Part shown: positions 36,201-44,081 of the stretch, piece after piece | How the letters are laid out: every line of letters starts with the position of its first letter | Position numbering within the stretch: the stretch's first letter is position 1 | Source of the DNA: Microglena sp. YARC | Lineage: Eukaryota; Chlorophyta; Chlorophyceae; Chlamydomonadales; Chlamydomonadaceae | Reading direction: 5' to 3' | Assembly: GCA_022414725.1 (NCBI GenBank) | Contig: CM039463.1 | Location: 28,039,571-28,103,570 of the forward strand | DNA length: 64,000 nt | Translations under genes and position numbers: made by a program | The notes under the pieces: model-generated | What the model saw: only the letters and a program-made list of their open reading frames with translations | Databases searched by the model: none | What the model was told of the DNA's origin: nothing

Positions 36201-39200
36201 TGCACATTCCATGTGCAACCAACGTATCTATATGCCTGATGTGTCTGCCTGCTGTTCCTGTAGCACCAGCATCACAACCTCCATAACGCCCCTATTCCTG
36301 TGAGGCACCATGGCAAGGAGATGCGCACATCACTTCACCCCTTTGCCTGAGGCTTGTCCCCTGTTGATGTCAATGTCCTCCACGATACGAGGTGCACATT
36401 CCATATGCAACCAACGCATCTATATGCCTGATGTGTCTGCCTGTTGTTTCTGTAGCACCAGCATCACAACCTCCATAACGCCCCTATTCCTGTGAGGCAC
36501 CATGGCAAGGAGATGCGCACATCACTTCACCCCTTTGCCTGAGGCTTGTCCCCTGTTGATGTCAATGTCCTCCACGATACGAGGTGCACATTCCATGTGC
36601 AACCAACGTATCTATATGCCTGATGTGTCTGCCTGTTGTTCCTGTAGCACCAGCATCACAACCTCCATAACGCCCCTATTCCTGTGAGGCACCATGGCAA
36701 GGAGATGCGCACATCACTTCACCCCTTTGCCTGAGGCTTGTCCCCTGTTGATGTCAATGTCCTCCACGATGCACATTCCATATGCAACCAATGTATCTAT
36801 ATGCCTGATGTGTCTGCCTGTTGTTTCTGTAGCACCAGCATCACAACCTCCATAACGCCCCTATTCCTGTGAGGCACCATGGCAAGGAGATGCGCACATC
36901 ACTTCACCCCTTTGCCTGAGGCTTGTCCCCTGTTGATGTCAATGTCCTCCACGATACGAGGTGCACATTCCATATGCAACCAACGCATCTATATGCCTGA
37001 TGTTTCTGCCTGTTGTTCCTGTAGCACCAGCATCACAACCTCCATAACGCCCCTATTCCTGTGAGGCACCATGGCAAGGAGATGCGCACATCACTTCACC
37101 CCTTTGCCTGAGGCTTGTCCCCTGTTGATGTCAATGTCCTCCACGATACGAGGTGCACATTCCACATGCAACCAACCAATCTATATGCCTGATGTGTCTG
37201 CCTGTTGTTTCTGTAGCACCAGCACCATGACAAAGAGCTTGCTTGTTATAGACTATTTCATATCCAAAGAGCTTGCTTGTTGCCAAAGAGCTTGCTTGTT
37301 ATAAACAATTTTATATCCAAAGAGCTTGCTTGCTTGTTTATAGACATACTATTTTATATCCAAAGAGCTTGCTTGTTGCCAAAGAGCTTGCTTGTTATAG
37401 ACTATTTTATATCCAAAGAGCTTGCTTGCTTGTTTATAGACATACTATTTTATATCCAAAGAGCTTGCTTGTTATAGACTATTTTATATCCAAAGAGCTT
37501 GCTTGCTTGTTTATAGACATACTATTTTATATCCAAAGAACATCAGTCAATTTCTTTACTTGCCAGTCTAGAACCCGGGCTGCCGGGAATATTTCAACTT
37601 ACACTGGTCGATAAACTGCACCACAATTATTGACCACCGTTCAACCACACCCTCACGAGTAGATAACTGCACCAAAACCAGCCACCAATTAATCAATCAC
37701 CCTCACCCTCACCCTCATGCATAGATCCACTGTACACCAATCTACCAACCAGGCAAACTACAACCAAGCTGACAACCAAATCCACAATAGTGCAATGATA
37801 GGGAGTTGATCAAGGACGCCCCTGCCTTTGATGAGGACCCAGTGATGGAGCTTGCAAGTACCCTCACCATCACGCATAGATAAACTGCACCACAACCACC
37901 CACCCAACCACCCAACCAACCAACCTACCAGCCGCATCCACCCTACTGCAGTGATGAGGAGTAGATCAGGTAAGCCCCTGACTCCGATGAGTACCCAGAG
38001 ATGGAGCTTGCATGTACCCTCACCAACACACATAAATAAACTGCACCACAACCAACCAACCATCCACATCCACCCCACCGCAGTGATGAGGAGGAGATCA
38101 AGGACGCCCTGAGTACGACAAGACCGGGATGAAGCCTGCAAGTACCCACACCATCGCGCATAGATAAACTGCACCACAACCAACCAACCAACCAACCAAC
38201 CAACCTACCGCAGTGATGAGGAGGAGATCAAGGACGCACCTGACTCCGACGAGGACCCCGAGTTGGAGCTTGCAAGCACAGCTGCACAACAGCAAGAGCG
38301 ACGCGAAGGCAGTGAAGTCGGGACCAGCAATGCTGCGGTCACTGCGAAGTGGCCCAAGGACGATTTCTACGACATGGGCAAGCGGTGAGAGTGAGGATTG
38401 TTTTTCCGCTATATATAGCGAACTAGTTTTTACCCGTTTAAGCAAAATTTATCGCTATAAATAGTTGTTGTGCCCCCCTCCCCCCCCCTACCCCACTAAA
38501 TGGCCTCTATAATAGCTACCAAACGCACTACAACGCTGTCCATGGAGGAGGCTTAGAACCATTAAGCTAGAAAAAAAACATTTTCAGATTTGAAAAATAA
38601 ATCACTGGTAATCACTGGAGTGGTAGTGTTGGAGACACTTAGTTTTTATACATACATACGCTAAACACACACATATTATCACCAAACCAAACCACCCTTA
38701 TTCCCCAAAGATCACTAACTCACTCCCACCTGCCATCCAACAACCTCCCACCAACCACCATCAACCACTGGCACCACCACCACCAATAACCCCTAACCCT
38801 CCAAAACCCACCAACCACCATCAATCACTGCCCACAACATCAGCAATATCACTAATCTCCCCCCTCGCCCCATCCTGCCATCTGTTTAGTCAGCCCTTAC
38901 TCTCGCACGCAGAGCGCACCTACTTCTGGGATCTCAGGGTCCTTGCGTAACGTCCATATGTGGCATAGTATCCAAACGAAACCACCCTGCTTCCTCACAT
39001 CACTAACTCACCTCCACCGTCCCATCCTGCCTTCTGTTTAGTGAGCCCTTATTCTCGCACGCCGAGCGCTCCTGCTTCTGGGAGCTCACAGCCCTTGCAC
39101 CACACGCGCATTAATATGTGGCATAGTATCCAAACAAAACCACCCTGCCCCCCGAGAGATCACTTACTCACTCCCACCACCCCATCCTGCCTTCAGTGAG

Positions 39201-40934
39201 CCCTTATTCTCGCTCGCCTCTTGCTTCCGGGAGCTCACAGCTCTTGCATCACATGCGCATCAATATGTGGCATAGTATCCAAACTAAACTACCCTGCCCC
39301 CCCAGTGATCACTCACTCACTAACTCACTCCCACCGTCCCATCCTGCCATCTGTTCAGAGAGCCCTTATTCTCGCACGCCGAGCGCTCCTGCTTCTGGGA
39401 GCTCACGGTTCTTGCATCACACGCGCATCCATCGGTGGCAGCGTTTTCACGCACACTCATGAGTGGGGCGCACATTGTGTACGATGGAGATCCTCTGAAG
39501 GATGCTGGTCTGTCAACGTTCTTGGACAAGTTCCTGTTGAAAAAGCCCAAGGTACGAACATGCCCTTTGCTAGTTGCTTCCACTGCCACAAAACACTCGC
39601 TGTCTCCGGCAGTCACATACATTACTAGGGATCAATTTGTCGTTGTCATACATGCTCTAGTGTTACAAGCTGCTTGGTAACCAGACCTTGGTTACACCAA
39701 TGAATTAGGGTTCCCGTCATCTCCGGCATTACCAATATTAACAGGAGCATGTATTTCCAAAAAGCCCAAGGTACGAACATGCTCTTTGCTGGTTGCTTCC
39801 ACTGCCTCAAAACACCTCCCAAACTAGAATAGTTCCAAAATGTAGAATCAATGGGACTGACAACGTTCTTGGACCAGTTCCTGTTGAAAAAGTCCAAGGA
39901 AGGAACATGCACTTTGCTGGTTGCTTCCACTGCCACAAAACACCCCCCAAACTAGAATAGTTCCAAAATGTAGAATCAATGGGATTGACAATGTTCTTGG
40001 ACCAGTTCCTGTTGAAAAAGTCCAAGGTACGAACATGCTCTTTGCTGGTTGCTTCCACTGCCACAAAACACCCCCTAAACTAGAATAGTTCCAAAATGTA
40101 GAATCAATGGGACTGACAACGTTCTTGGACAAGTTCCTGTTGAAAAAGCCCAAGGAAGGAACATACTCTTAGCTGGTTGGTTCCACTGCCACAAACAAAC
40201 CTAAATTGCCTGCCTCTCACTCTCTTAGTTGCATGCCAAATGATCTTCCCTCGAGCCACCTCTGGTCCTAGCCCACACTGAAACATTGCATTATACTGCA
40301 TCACATTACTTCAATATACTGCCTTATAGACCTATAACTATGCACTGTCATAGACACAGGCCTTCATTGGCCCAAGACAATGCCTGCCTCTCACTCAATC
40401 AGTTGCACGCAAAGGATCTTCCCTCATGCAACCTATGGTCCTAGCCCACACTGAAACATTGCATTATACTGCATCACATTACTTCAATAGACTACCATAG
40501 AGACCTTTAACTATGCACTGTCATAGACAGTGGCCTTTTGTGTCCCAAGACAATTTCCTACCTCTCACTCACTCACTCACTCACTCGCCTTAGTTAACCC
40601 AAGATAATTGCCTCACTCACTCACTCACTCACTCACTCACTCGCCTGAATTGACCCAAGATAATTGCCTCACTCACTCACTCACTTGCCTTGATTGACCC
40701 AAGATAATTGCCTCACCCACTCACTCACTCATTCACTCACACACTCAAAATCATTCACTCCCCAGGTGCACGCCAAAGGATCTTCTCTCATGCAACCTCT
40801 GGTCCCAGCCCGCAGAGGAGAGACTCAAGCTGATGTGAATAGTTCGGCATTCACTACCATGTCTGAGAATCAAGTGCCTGCAGTGAGTCCTCCCCCCTCT
40901 CCCCCCCCTTCCCCCCTTCCCCCTCCACCCCCCC

Positions 40935-40969
<35 letters not shown>

Positions 40970-43900
40970 CCCCCCCCCCCCTGTGTCCTCATACTCCCTT
41001 TGTCCCCCTCTTCCCTACCTACCCCTACCTCCCACACACACCCATCCCCCTTCCCCCAATGTCTATTACCCGCTGTTTCCTCCCCCCTCCCCCCTCCCCC
41101 CTCCCCCTGCATCCTCCTACTCCCTCCGGTCCCCTCTCCCCTTACGTCCCCCCTGCCCAATGATATTCTTTATCTTTGCCCCCTCTGTGCTGTCAAAATC
41201 AATGGACACCTGGTTTCTCTTGGCACAAAATTCCTCTTCACTTGGATCCTGCCAGCCCATTTTAGTGATAAGATTGGTCTAGTGGTACACCAAATCGCTT
41301 GAACGACGAAGGGTCAGGGGTTCGATTCCCCCTACGGTCACCCTTAGCGTTGCAGGTTGCTGTCAACCGCAATGGTAGCTTCCAGTCGAGGTGGTAGACC
41401 ATTCTCTGCCCGTGTACGACAGGTTCCCTTAATACCACGCCACACCAGGTGTTCTCATTACTAGATCCTGCCAGTCCACAAAACTAGACGAAGACTGCCT
41501 GGCTCCTGCAACTGCAGTGTGGGTTGCGTGTAAGGTGTGGTGAAGGGGTGCCCATCTAACCATCCCTCCAACCATCCCTCCAACCATCCGACCATCTCTC
41601 CAACCATCCAACGATCCCTCCAACCCTCCCTCCAACCATCCAACCATCCCTCTAACCATCCAACGACCCAACCAACCATCCCTCCAACCATCCATCAAAC
41701 CATCACAGGCCGACGTCTTCTTCCATAAGTTCTACAACCTCCAGAGTGTGCGCTCCAAGAAGCAGGCCAAGGCCTCACTAAAGAAGAAGAAGGGATCAGA
41801 CAGTGAGGACAGTGAAGCAGAAAGTGACGGAGAGCTTTCAGATGACGATGTTGACGCCTTCCTGGATCGAGGAGGCAACGTGAGTGTGCTTGTGTGTGTG
41901 TGATTTCCTGTTGAAGTTTTTTTCAGTGTGTGTGATTCCGGTTGAAGTTTTTGTTGTAGTAAAGGATTTTCTCCTCGAAAGGCTGGGTCTCTGAACGTTA
42001 ACCCATTCAACATTCCAGGGCTTCTATTTACTTGGCTAATTTATTTTACAAAGATCTTGTCGATGTGATTAGCGGAGTATCATAACTAGGGAACGGCAAT
42101 ATGATACCGGCAGTCTGACTAGGCTGAAGTTACCATTTATGTACTATGTCATATGATGCAATCTGTATGATATCATTCTCGCATTTCGTCAACATCATAT
42201 GTTATGCCGGTCCCTAAATATAACTCTGAGGCCCTCCCTTGTCATCTGCTCCCTCCCAGATTAGTTTACCTACGGAATGTAACAAGACACTGACCTAACA
42301 TATCACGAAGGCCCTCACTTGTCATCTGCTCCCTTCCAAATTAGTTTACATACAGTTTGTTACAAGACACTGACCTAACATGACCTAACATGGCCTAACA
42401 TAGCATAAGACACCGACCTAACATAACATAAGACACCGACCTAACATAACATACGACACTGACCTATCATAACATAACACTGAGGCCCTCCTTTGTCATC
42501 TGCTCCCTCTTAGATGATGGATGAAGGCCTTGAGGACCCTGACGGCGGCTACGACTACGACGAGCTGGAAAAGGTCATGGGCGGCGGTCCTGGTAGCAGC
42601 GATGATGGTGAAGACGCCGAGGCTGGCAGCGATGATGGCGAAGACGTCGAGGCTGGCAGTGAAGATGAAGAGGAGGTGGATGGTGACGTCGACATGGAAG
42701 GCGGGTCAGAGGACGAAACTGACTTTGCTAGGGCACTAGAGATTGAGGACTCCGGCTCCGATGGCGAGGATGATGCGGATTACGAGATGGCCGTCCTGCC
42801 CAAGAAGAAGGCAGGCAAGAGGAAAACGTCTGACGCCTCAGAATCTGGTAAGTCGTGTTTGTCTCAGTACAGGGGTAACTGAATAGGCAGAAGGGGGAGG
42901 TGCTGTGTGTAGGTAGGTATCAGAACAGGGGTCGCAGAATAGGCAGTTGGGGTATGTGGTGTTAGTATATAGGTCTCAGTACAGGCGGGCAAGAGGAAGA
43001 AAACTGACGCCTCGCAATCTGGTAGATGGTGTGTGAACGAAAGTATGTCTCAGTACAGGGGTCACCAAATATGCAGAAGGGATGTGGCGAGGATGATGGG
43101 TATTACGAGATGGTCTTCGTGCCCAAGAAAGAGGAAGGCAAGAGGAAGGAGACTGATGCCTCAGAATCTGGTAAATAGTCTTTGTTTGTGATTCACAGTC
43201 CAGTGGTGCTTGTTTCTGAAACTGTCTTGCCTGTTTTTCCCTTGCTCACATCACATCGCACGTAGGTTTCTAATAGCCTTCCCAGTAGTCCAGGCTTGAT
43301 CTTGCTTGCCCAAGGTTGGGCAAGTCCCTTCAGCCAAATTGGCTACCCCTGGACCTGCCAGGACTAAAAAAAACATAAATGTTGTGCTTGGTTATCTCCA
43401 GCGCAAGGGAATGGAGGAACGGACTGCCCCCTCAACCTCGCGCCTCGGAATCATAAAGCTGAGCATTTCTTTATTTATATCTTTCTCTCAGGTGAAGAGG
43501 AGGATGACTTCAACCTCGTGGAGCTCCCTGGGCCCTCCGACTCTGATGCAGATGGAGGTGACAGTGACGATGACGATGATGGCTTCCCTGGCGAGGGTTC
43601 GGACGATGATGACGATGGCTTCCCTTTGCCTGGTGAAGGTTCGGACGATGATGATGATGGCTTCCCTATGTCTGGTGATCCTTCAAACGAGGAGGAGGCG
43701 GAGGAGGAGGAAGAAGCTCCTAAGAAGAAGAAAGCCAAGATGGCGGTTGGTGGCAAGAAGAGCGCCATGTCTGCTTTTGCCTCTGCTGACGATTATGATG
43801 ACTTGATCACCAAGGCTACGGCCACCAACAAGGCTACGTCGATCAGCAAGGCTATAGGGGGTAAAGGGGGAGAGGATGAGGATGGGGAGGCAAAGCCAAG

Positions 43901-44081
43901 GAGGGGGGGCCCGGGGGCAGCAGGGGGGGCAGGGGACGAGGGGGAGATGGGTCCAGGGGACGGGGCGGAAGGGGGCGGGGTGGTGAGGGACGTGGGGGAG
44001 GGGCCGGGAAGGTGGGGGCAGGGGTCGCGGGGGAAGGGGCGGCAGAGGCCGAGGAGGCCGTGGCAGAAGCTAAGAGGCTAG
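24000..44081 (+). CDS. NOC1: CEBPZ/Noc1-Mak21 family nucleolar 60S biogenesis protein
   Basis: Eleven exons were found: 24000-24327, 26016-26299, 30618-30788, 31714-31860, 33313-33480, then 38214-38384, 39359-39551, 40766-40882, 41709-41879, 42514-42847 and 43492-44081. Family diagnostics are WLDQVKRSGTTQDKVAAITL (exon 2), LVNKLGDPSRKIASKAGYLL (exon 5), a REPLF...WEL block with IVYDGDPLKDAGLSTFLDKF (exon 7), ADVFFHKFYN (exon 9), and a long acidic then lysine-rich tail. Known members (yeast Mak21/Noc1, human CEBPZ, Arabidopsis SWA2) pair with Noc2 in nucleolar pre-60S assembly. All junctions are GT-AG. Phases agree at every join except exon 5 to exon 6, where the central CBF domain (roughly 300 residues in the family) is absent and phases clash. 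The C-terminal GC-rich part is probably frame-shifted. Intron sequence is over 90 percent of the gene. ATG 24000 is the first in-frame ATG after an upstream AT-rich region; identity is very likely. Confidence 0.9.
25315..25980. repeat. About 29-bp minisatellite in NOC1 intron 1
   Basis: About 22 units of GTATTGTACTGATCCCACAT plus GCCCA(G/C)A, ending 35 bp before the exon 2 acceptor. The repeated Tyr/Asn-rich minus-strand frames are artefacts. Intron sequence left of it (24328-25314) has only loose CATCCATACCCCTCATC repeats. Confidence 0.95.
26016..26299 (+). CDS. NOC1: NOC1 exon 2
   Basis: Acceptor ATCCAACAG, donor GTGAGC. Contains WYEAASALPP, an acidic patch and WLDQVKRSGTTQDKVAAITL, the conserved SGT-x-x-D(K/R)-x-A block that opens the folded CBF/Mak21 region. 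It ends in phase 0 after TIQ. Confidence 0.92.
26580..29110. repeat. About 285-425 bp tandem repeat in NOC1 intron 2
   Basis: Eight units, each with CACTCCCATGTGGCTAGCCT, GCGATGAGCCACGTGTATTT, AACTCTAGGACTGACAATGA, TTGGCTGCCTCCC and ACTCATAGCTCAGACTT. The conserved core is about 125 bp; between cores lie variable C-runs, CA repeats or TTGAACTGTATTGCCTAC stretches. GTGGCT...AGCCAC is a short palindrome. A C-run of about 40 bases at 26806-26844 is a likely assembly weak point. Confidence 0.93.
29436..29990. repeat. About 200-bp direct duplication in NOC1 intron 2
   Basis: 29436-29634 and 29790-29987 are nearly identical (CACCGCGGCTCTTCCATCTC, CCACTTGCAGCCTGCTAGGG, GTGTGGCTCCAAGTTG), about 354 bp apart. 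A partial third copy (GCACGGCTCCAAGTTGGTTG) is at 30095. No coding meaning is seen. Confidence 0.85.
30180..30617. repeat. C-rich array with a duplicated, decayed 5' part of NOC1 exon 3
   Basis: CCACCATCCCCCACC repeats surround a pseudo-exon at 30390-30476. That block has its own CCCCCAG acceptor and matches the first 85 or so bases of exon 3 (differences include GGATCTGCCCACGCC for GAATCTGCCCTCGCC). It then runs into C-repeat instead of continuing. The spacing to exon 3 is 228 bp, so this is one tandem duplication across the junction. Confidence 0.85.
30618..30788 (+). CDS. NOC1: NOC1 exon 3
   Basis: 57 codons, phase 0 at both ends, between CCCCCCAG and GTGGGT. It reads ESALASLKGLDTLLQWVQRR onward, with the family pattern L-x-x-LD-T and a conserved L(L/M)PDRKL segment (VMLPDRKLKYLEQQPLK). 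Confidence 0.92.
30889..30945 (+). pseudogene. Decayed copy of NOC1 exon 3 end plus donor
   Basis: GTGATGCTGCCTGACCGCAA through CCCCTGAAGGTGGGTTA repeats the last 51 bases of exon 3 and its donor with a few substitutions. It lies inside intron 3 with no acceptor before it, so it is not expected to be spliced in. Confidence 0.85.
31030..31713. repeat. GTGTTCATGCAGTCTC array echoing the NOC1 exon 4 acceptor
   Basis: More than ten degenerate units of TGTTCATGCAGTCTC with ACTACCTGTCAAGC(A/G) spacers. GTTCATGCAG plus TCTC is exactly the true acceptor and first bases of exon 4, so many decoy acceptors lie before the real one. Confidence 0.85.
31714..31860 (+). CDS. NOC1: NOC1 exon 4
   Basis: 49 codons in phase 0 between TCATGCAG and GTATGC. 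It gives SLPEGKAGQRQLLFWACEDA, then IKRRYNMFVTALEECSKDNL, matching the conserved F(Y/W)-E-x-x-(L/I)K-x-(R/K)Y and DNL pattern of the family. Its 3' edge and donor are copied at 32158-32235. Confidence 0.9.
32158..32255 (+). pseudogene. Decayed copy of NOC1 exon 4 end plus donor
   Basis: AAAGAGAAATCCACTAAGGT, then ATGCTTGGGAAGCTCAGCCT, repeats 31844-31920 with few changes. It includes the exon 4 3' end, the GTATGC donor and about 60 bp of intron. No frame continues through it. Confidence 0.8.
32480..33312. repeat. GTTCATGATTGTCTTCCT array echoing the NOC1 exon 5 acceptor
   Basis: About 60-bp units of GTTCATGATTGTCTTCCTCT, GCTGTTGCGCA and GATTATGTAAATTTGT. Three of them (about 32847, 32970, 33100) carry ACCATCTATGAGCTGAT-like sequence, the first bases of exon 5 after its acceptor. 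A family J fragment (33150-33270) interrupts the end. Confidence 0.85.
33313..33480 (+). CDS. NOC1: NOC1 exon 5
   Basis: 56 codons in phase 0 between GCTTCGCAG and GTGAGC. It contains TIYELMCKKPEAEARLLSAL, VNKLGDPSRKIASKAGYLL and LLLQHPAMKPVVVRE, the most diagnostic block of the family (NKLGDP-x-x-(K/R)IA-x-KA...LL...HP-x-MK). The protein should continue for about 300 residues of CBF domain that I cannot find before exon 6. Confidence 0.95.
33525..37225. repeat. 192-bp minisatellite, about 19 units, in NOC1 intron 5
   Basis: Nearly identical units carrying CAACCAACCAATCTATATGC, TGTTCCTGTAGCACCAGCAT, GAGGCACCATGGCAAGGAGA and CCTCCACGATACGAGGTGCA. Most units are exactly 192 bp; a few lack or gain 1-8 bases, so homogenisation or recent expansion is likely. 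The 61-codon open frame in each unit is a by-product of a length divisible by three. TTCCTGTAG is acceptor-like in each unit. It occupies the place where central CBF-domain exons are expected. Confidence 0.97.
37230..37540. repeat. AAAGAGCTTGCTTGTTATAG array
   Basis: About eight units of 30-45 bp: AAAGAGCTTGCTTGTTATAG plus ACTATTTTATATCC, with a longer GCTTGCTTGTTTATAGACAT variant. It abuts the 192-bp array. Confidence 0.92.
37640..38213. repeat. About 130-bp array echoing NOC1 exon 6
   Basis: Three decayed copies of the exon 6 start (about 37795-37860, 37948-38018, 38088-38145) carry GATGAGGAG(T/G)AGATCA and GATGGAGCTTGCAAG. They are separated by ATAAACTGCACCACAACC and CAACCAACC repeats. 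Copy 2 has an in-frame TAG, and all lack the rest of the exon. Confidence 0.85.
38214..38384 (+). CDS. NOC1: NOC1 exon 6
   Basis: Acceptor ACCGCAG, donor GTGAGA. One base precedes DEEEIKDAPDSDEDPELELA; it runs to KWPKDDFYDMGK plus two bases. It is the acidic linker plus the (W)-x-(P)...Y(D/N)-x-x-KR lead-in of the family's C-terminal half. The two spare bases CG join A of exon 7 to give Arg. Its start needs a previous exon ending in phase 2, which exon 5 does not provide. Confidence 0.9.
38385..38870. repeat. Family J copy at the start of NOC1 intron 6
   Basis: Ten bases after the donor begins a family J copy (38395-38610: CCGCTATATATAGCG, AACGCTGTCCATGGAGGAGG, TTTTCAGATTTGAAAAA). It is followed by CCACCAACCACCATCAACCA repeats. 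Confidence 0.6.
38880..39358. repeat. About 150-bp array with three decayed copies of the NOC1 exon 7 start
   Basis: Copies near 38896, 39047 and 39197 carry GAGCCCTTATTCTCGCACGC and CTTCTGGGAGCTCACAG, then diverge into ATATGTGGCATAGTATCCAA. Each is preceded by CCATCCTGCC(T/A)TCTGTTTAGT-like sequence, a copy of the acceptor region. Confidence 0.9.
39359..39551 (+). CDS. NOC1: NOC1 exon 7
   Basis: Acceptor CTGTTCAG, donor GTACGA; phase 2 entry and phase 0 exit. It reads EPLFSHAERSCFWELTVLAS, HAHPSVAAFSRTLMSG and AHIVYDGDPLKDAGLSTFLD. These are the family hallmarks REP-x-(F/Y)...WEL, HPSV-x-x-(F/M)A/S and (Y)-x-GDPL...(F)LD(K/R)F. Confidence 0.95.
39552..40200. repeat. About 130-bp array with copies of the NOC1 exon 7 end
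   Basis: Copies at about 39841, 39975 and 40105 carry GGGACTGACAACGTTCTTGG, ACAAGTTCCTGTTGAAAAAG and CCCAAGG followed by TACGAACATG or AAGGAACATG. A shorter one is at 39757. Spacers are TTGCTTCCACTGCCACAAAA and ACTAGAATAGTTCCAAAATG. The real donor is the first copy. Confidence 0.92.
40205..40765. repeat. Exon 8 echoes and CACT microsatellite in NOC1 intron 7
   Basis: Two decayed copies of the exon 8 start (about 40228-40275 and 40401-40450: TTGCA(C/T)GC(C)AAA(G/T)GATCTTC, CAACCT(A/C)TGGTCC) alternate with GCATTATACTGCATCACATT. Then CTCACTCACTCACTC tracts run to the true CCCCAG acceptor. Confidence 0.85.
40766..40882 (+). CDS. NOC1: NOC1 exon 8
   Basis: 39 codons in phase 0 between CACTCCCCAG and GTGAGT: VHAKGSSLMQPLVPARRGET, then AFTTMSENQVPA. 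It corresponds to the K-x-x-x-MQP segment and the linker before the DEVFFH motif in the family. Confidence 0.9.
40883..41708. repeat. NOC1 intron 8: C/T-rich tract, SINE and CCATC array
   Basis: 40885-41150 is CCCCTCCCCC/CTCCTCCTC. 41260-41464 is a SINE (separate entry). 41540-41708 is CCAACCATCCCTCCAACCAT minisatellite running into the exon 9 acceptor CATCACAG, so the polypyrimidine tract of the acceptor is itself part of an array. Confidence 0.85.
41245..41478 (+). mobile_element. tRNA-derived SINE (copy 2) with target-site duplication
   Basis: Has A box TGGTCTAGTGG (41275-41285), perfect B box GGTTCGATTCC (41319-41329), then the body GCTGTCAACCGCAATGGTAG and CCCTTAATACCACGCCACAC. Flanks are GATCCTGCCAGCCCA (41245-41259) and GATCCTGCCAGTCCA (41464-41478), 15 bp with one mismatch. 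It aligns with copy 1 at 21461-21660 along its whole length. It sits inside NOC1 intron 8 in sense orientation. The tRNA-like head cannot close a normal acceptor stem, so it is not a functional tRNA gene. Confidence 0.87.
41709..41879 (+). CDS. NOC1: NOC1 exon 9
   Basis: 57 codons in phase 0 between CATCACAG and GTGAGT. It gives ADVFFHKFYNLQSVRSKKQA, then a lysine run and an acidic stretch ending DVDAFLDRGGN. This corresponds to the conserved DE(V/L)FFH-(R/K)(Y/F)(Y/F) motif and the start of the acidic tail. Confidence 0.92.
42087..42216. mobile_element. MITE-like element with TAGGGA termini (copy in NOC1 intron 9)
   Basis: 130 bp with terminal inverted repeats TAGGGAACGGCA and TGCCGGTCCCTA (11 of 12 pair). 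The interior is rich in CATATGATGT/ATCATATG palindromes. It is the inverted relative of elements at 47922-48099 and about 47630-47784, with a fragment at 16370-16426. The small size, absence of coding and inverted ends suggest a non-autonomous DNA transposon. Confidence 0.75.
42217..42513. repeat. Echoes of the NOC1 exon 10 acceptor and CCTAACATAA array
   Basis: AGGCCCTC(C/A)CTTGTCATCT, then GCTCCCT, occurs at about 42229 and 42309, and again as the true acceptor region before 42514. Between them is the GACACTGACCTAACATAACA array. Confidence 0.85.
42514..42847 (+). CDS. NOC1: NOC1 exon 10
   Basis: 111 codons plus one base after acceptor CCTCTTAG; donor GTAAGT. Extremely acidic (GSDDGEDVEAGSEDEEEVDG, DFARALEIEDSGSDGEDDAD), ending KKKAGKRKTSDASES. 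Family members have the same acidic tail with interspersed lysine patches. Confidence 0.9.
42848..43491. repeat. NOC1 intron 10 with two copies of the exon 10 end
   Basis: Copies at about 42985-43030 and 43085-43180 carry GGCAAGAGGAAG(A/G)A, ACTGA(C/T)GCCTC and AATCTGGTA, that is, the exon 10 end with its donor. A family C repeat copy is at 43312-43360 (GGTTGGGCAAGTCCCTTCAG, TTGGCTACCCCTGGACCTG). Confidence 0.85.
43492..44081 (+). CDS. NOC1: NOC1 exon 11 (last exon; tail likely frame-shifted)
   Basis: Acceptor CTCTCAG; two bases complete Gly, then EEEDDFNLVELPGPSDSDAD, three tandem (D/S)DDDDGFP units, KKKKAKMAVGGKKSAMSAFA and SADDYDDLI. The ASADDYDDLI segment matches the end of the conserved FASAEE(F/Y)-x-x-L(L/I) motif. 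From about 43900 the annotated frame is an odd Gly/Pro-rich sequence to TAG at 44079. The other two frames read an RGG-type tail in two pieces: about 43904-44008 and 44005-44073, ending in TAA. Homopolymer indels in the G runs probably shift the frame twice. Confidence 0.85.

Noticed and set aside
33525..37304. Many 61-77 codon open frames repeated every 192 bp
   Set aside because: They arise because the array unit is 192 bp (64 codons). The sequence has no protein-like features and each ends at the same place in the unit; it is an intronic minisatellite inside NOC1.
41270..41345. Intact tRNA gene
   Set aside because: A/B boxes and a T-arm are present, but the 5' acceptor strand does not pair with the 3' strand. 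The body and flanking duplications show it is a SINE head.
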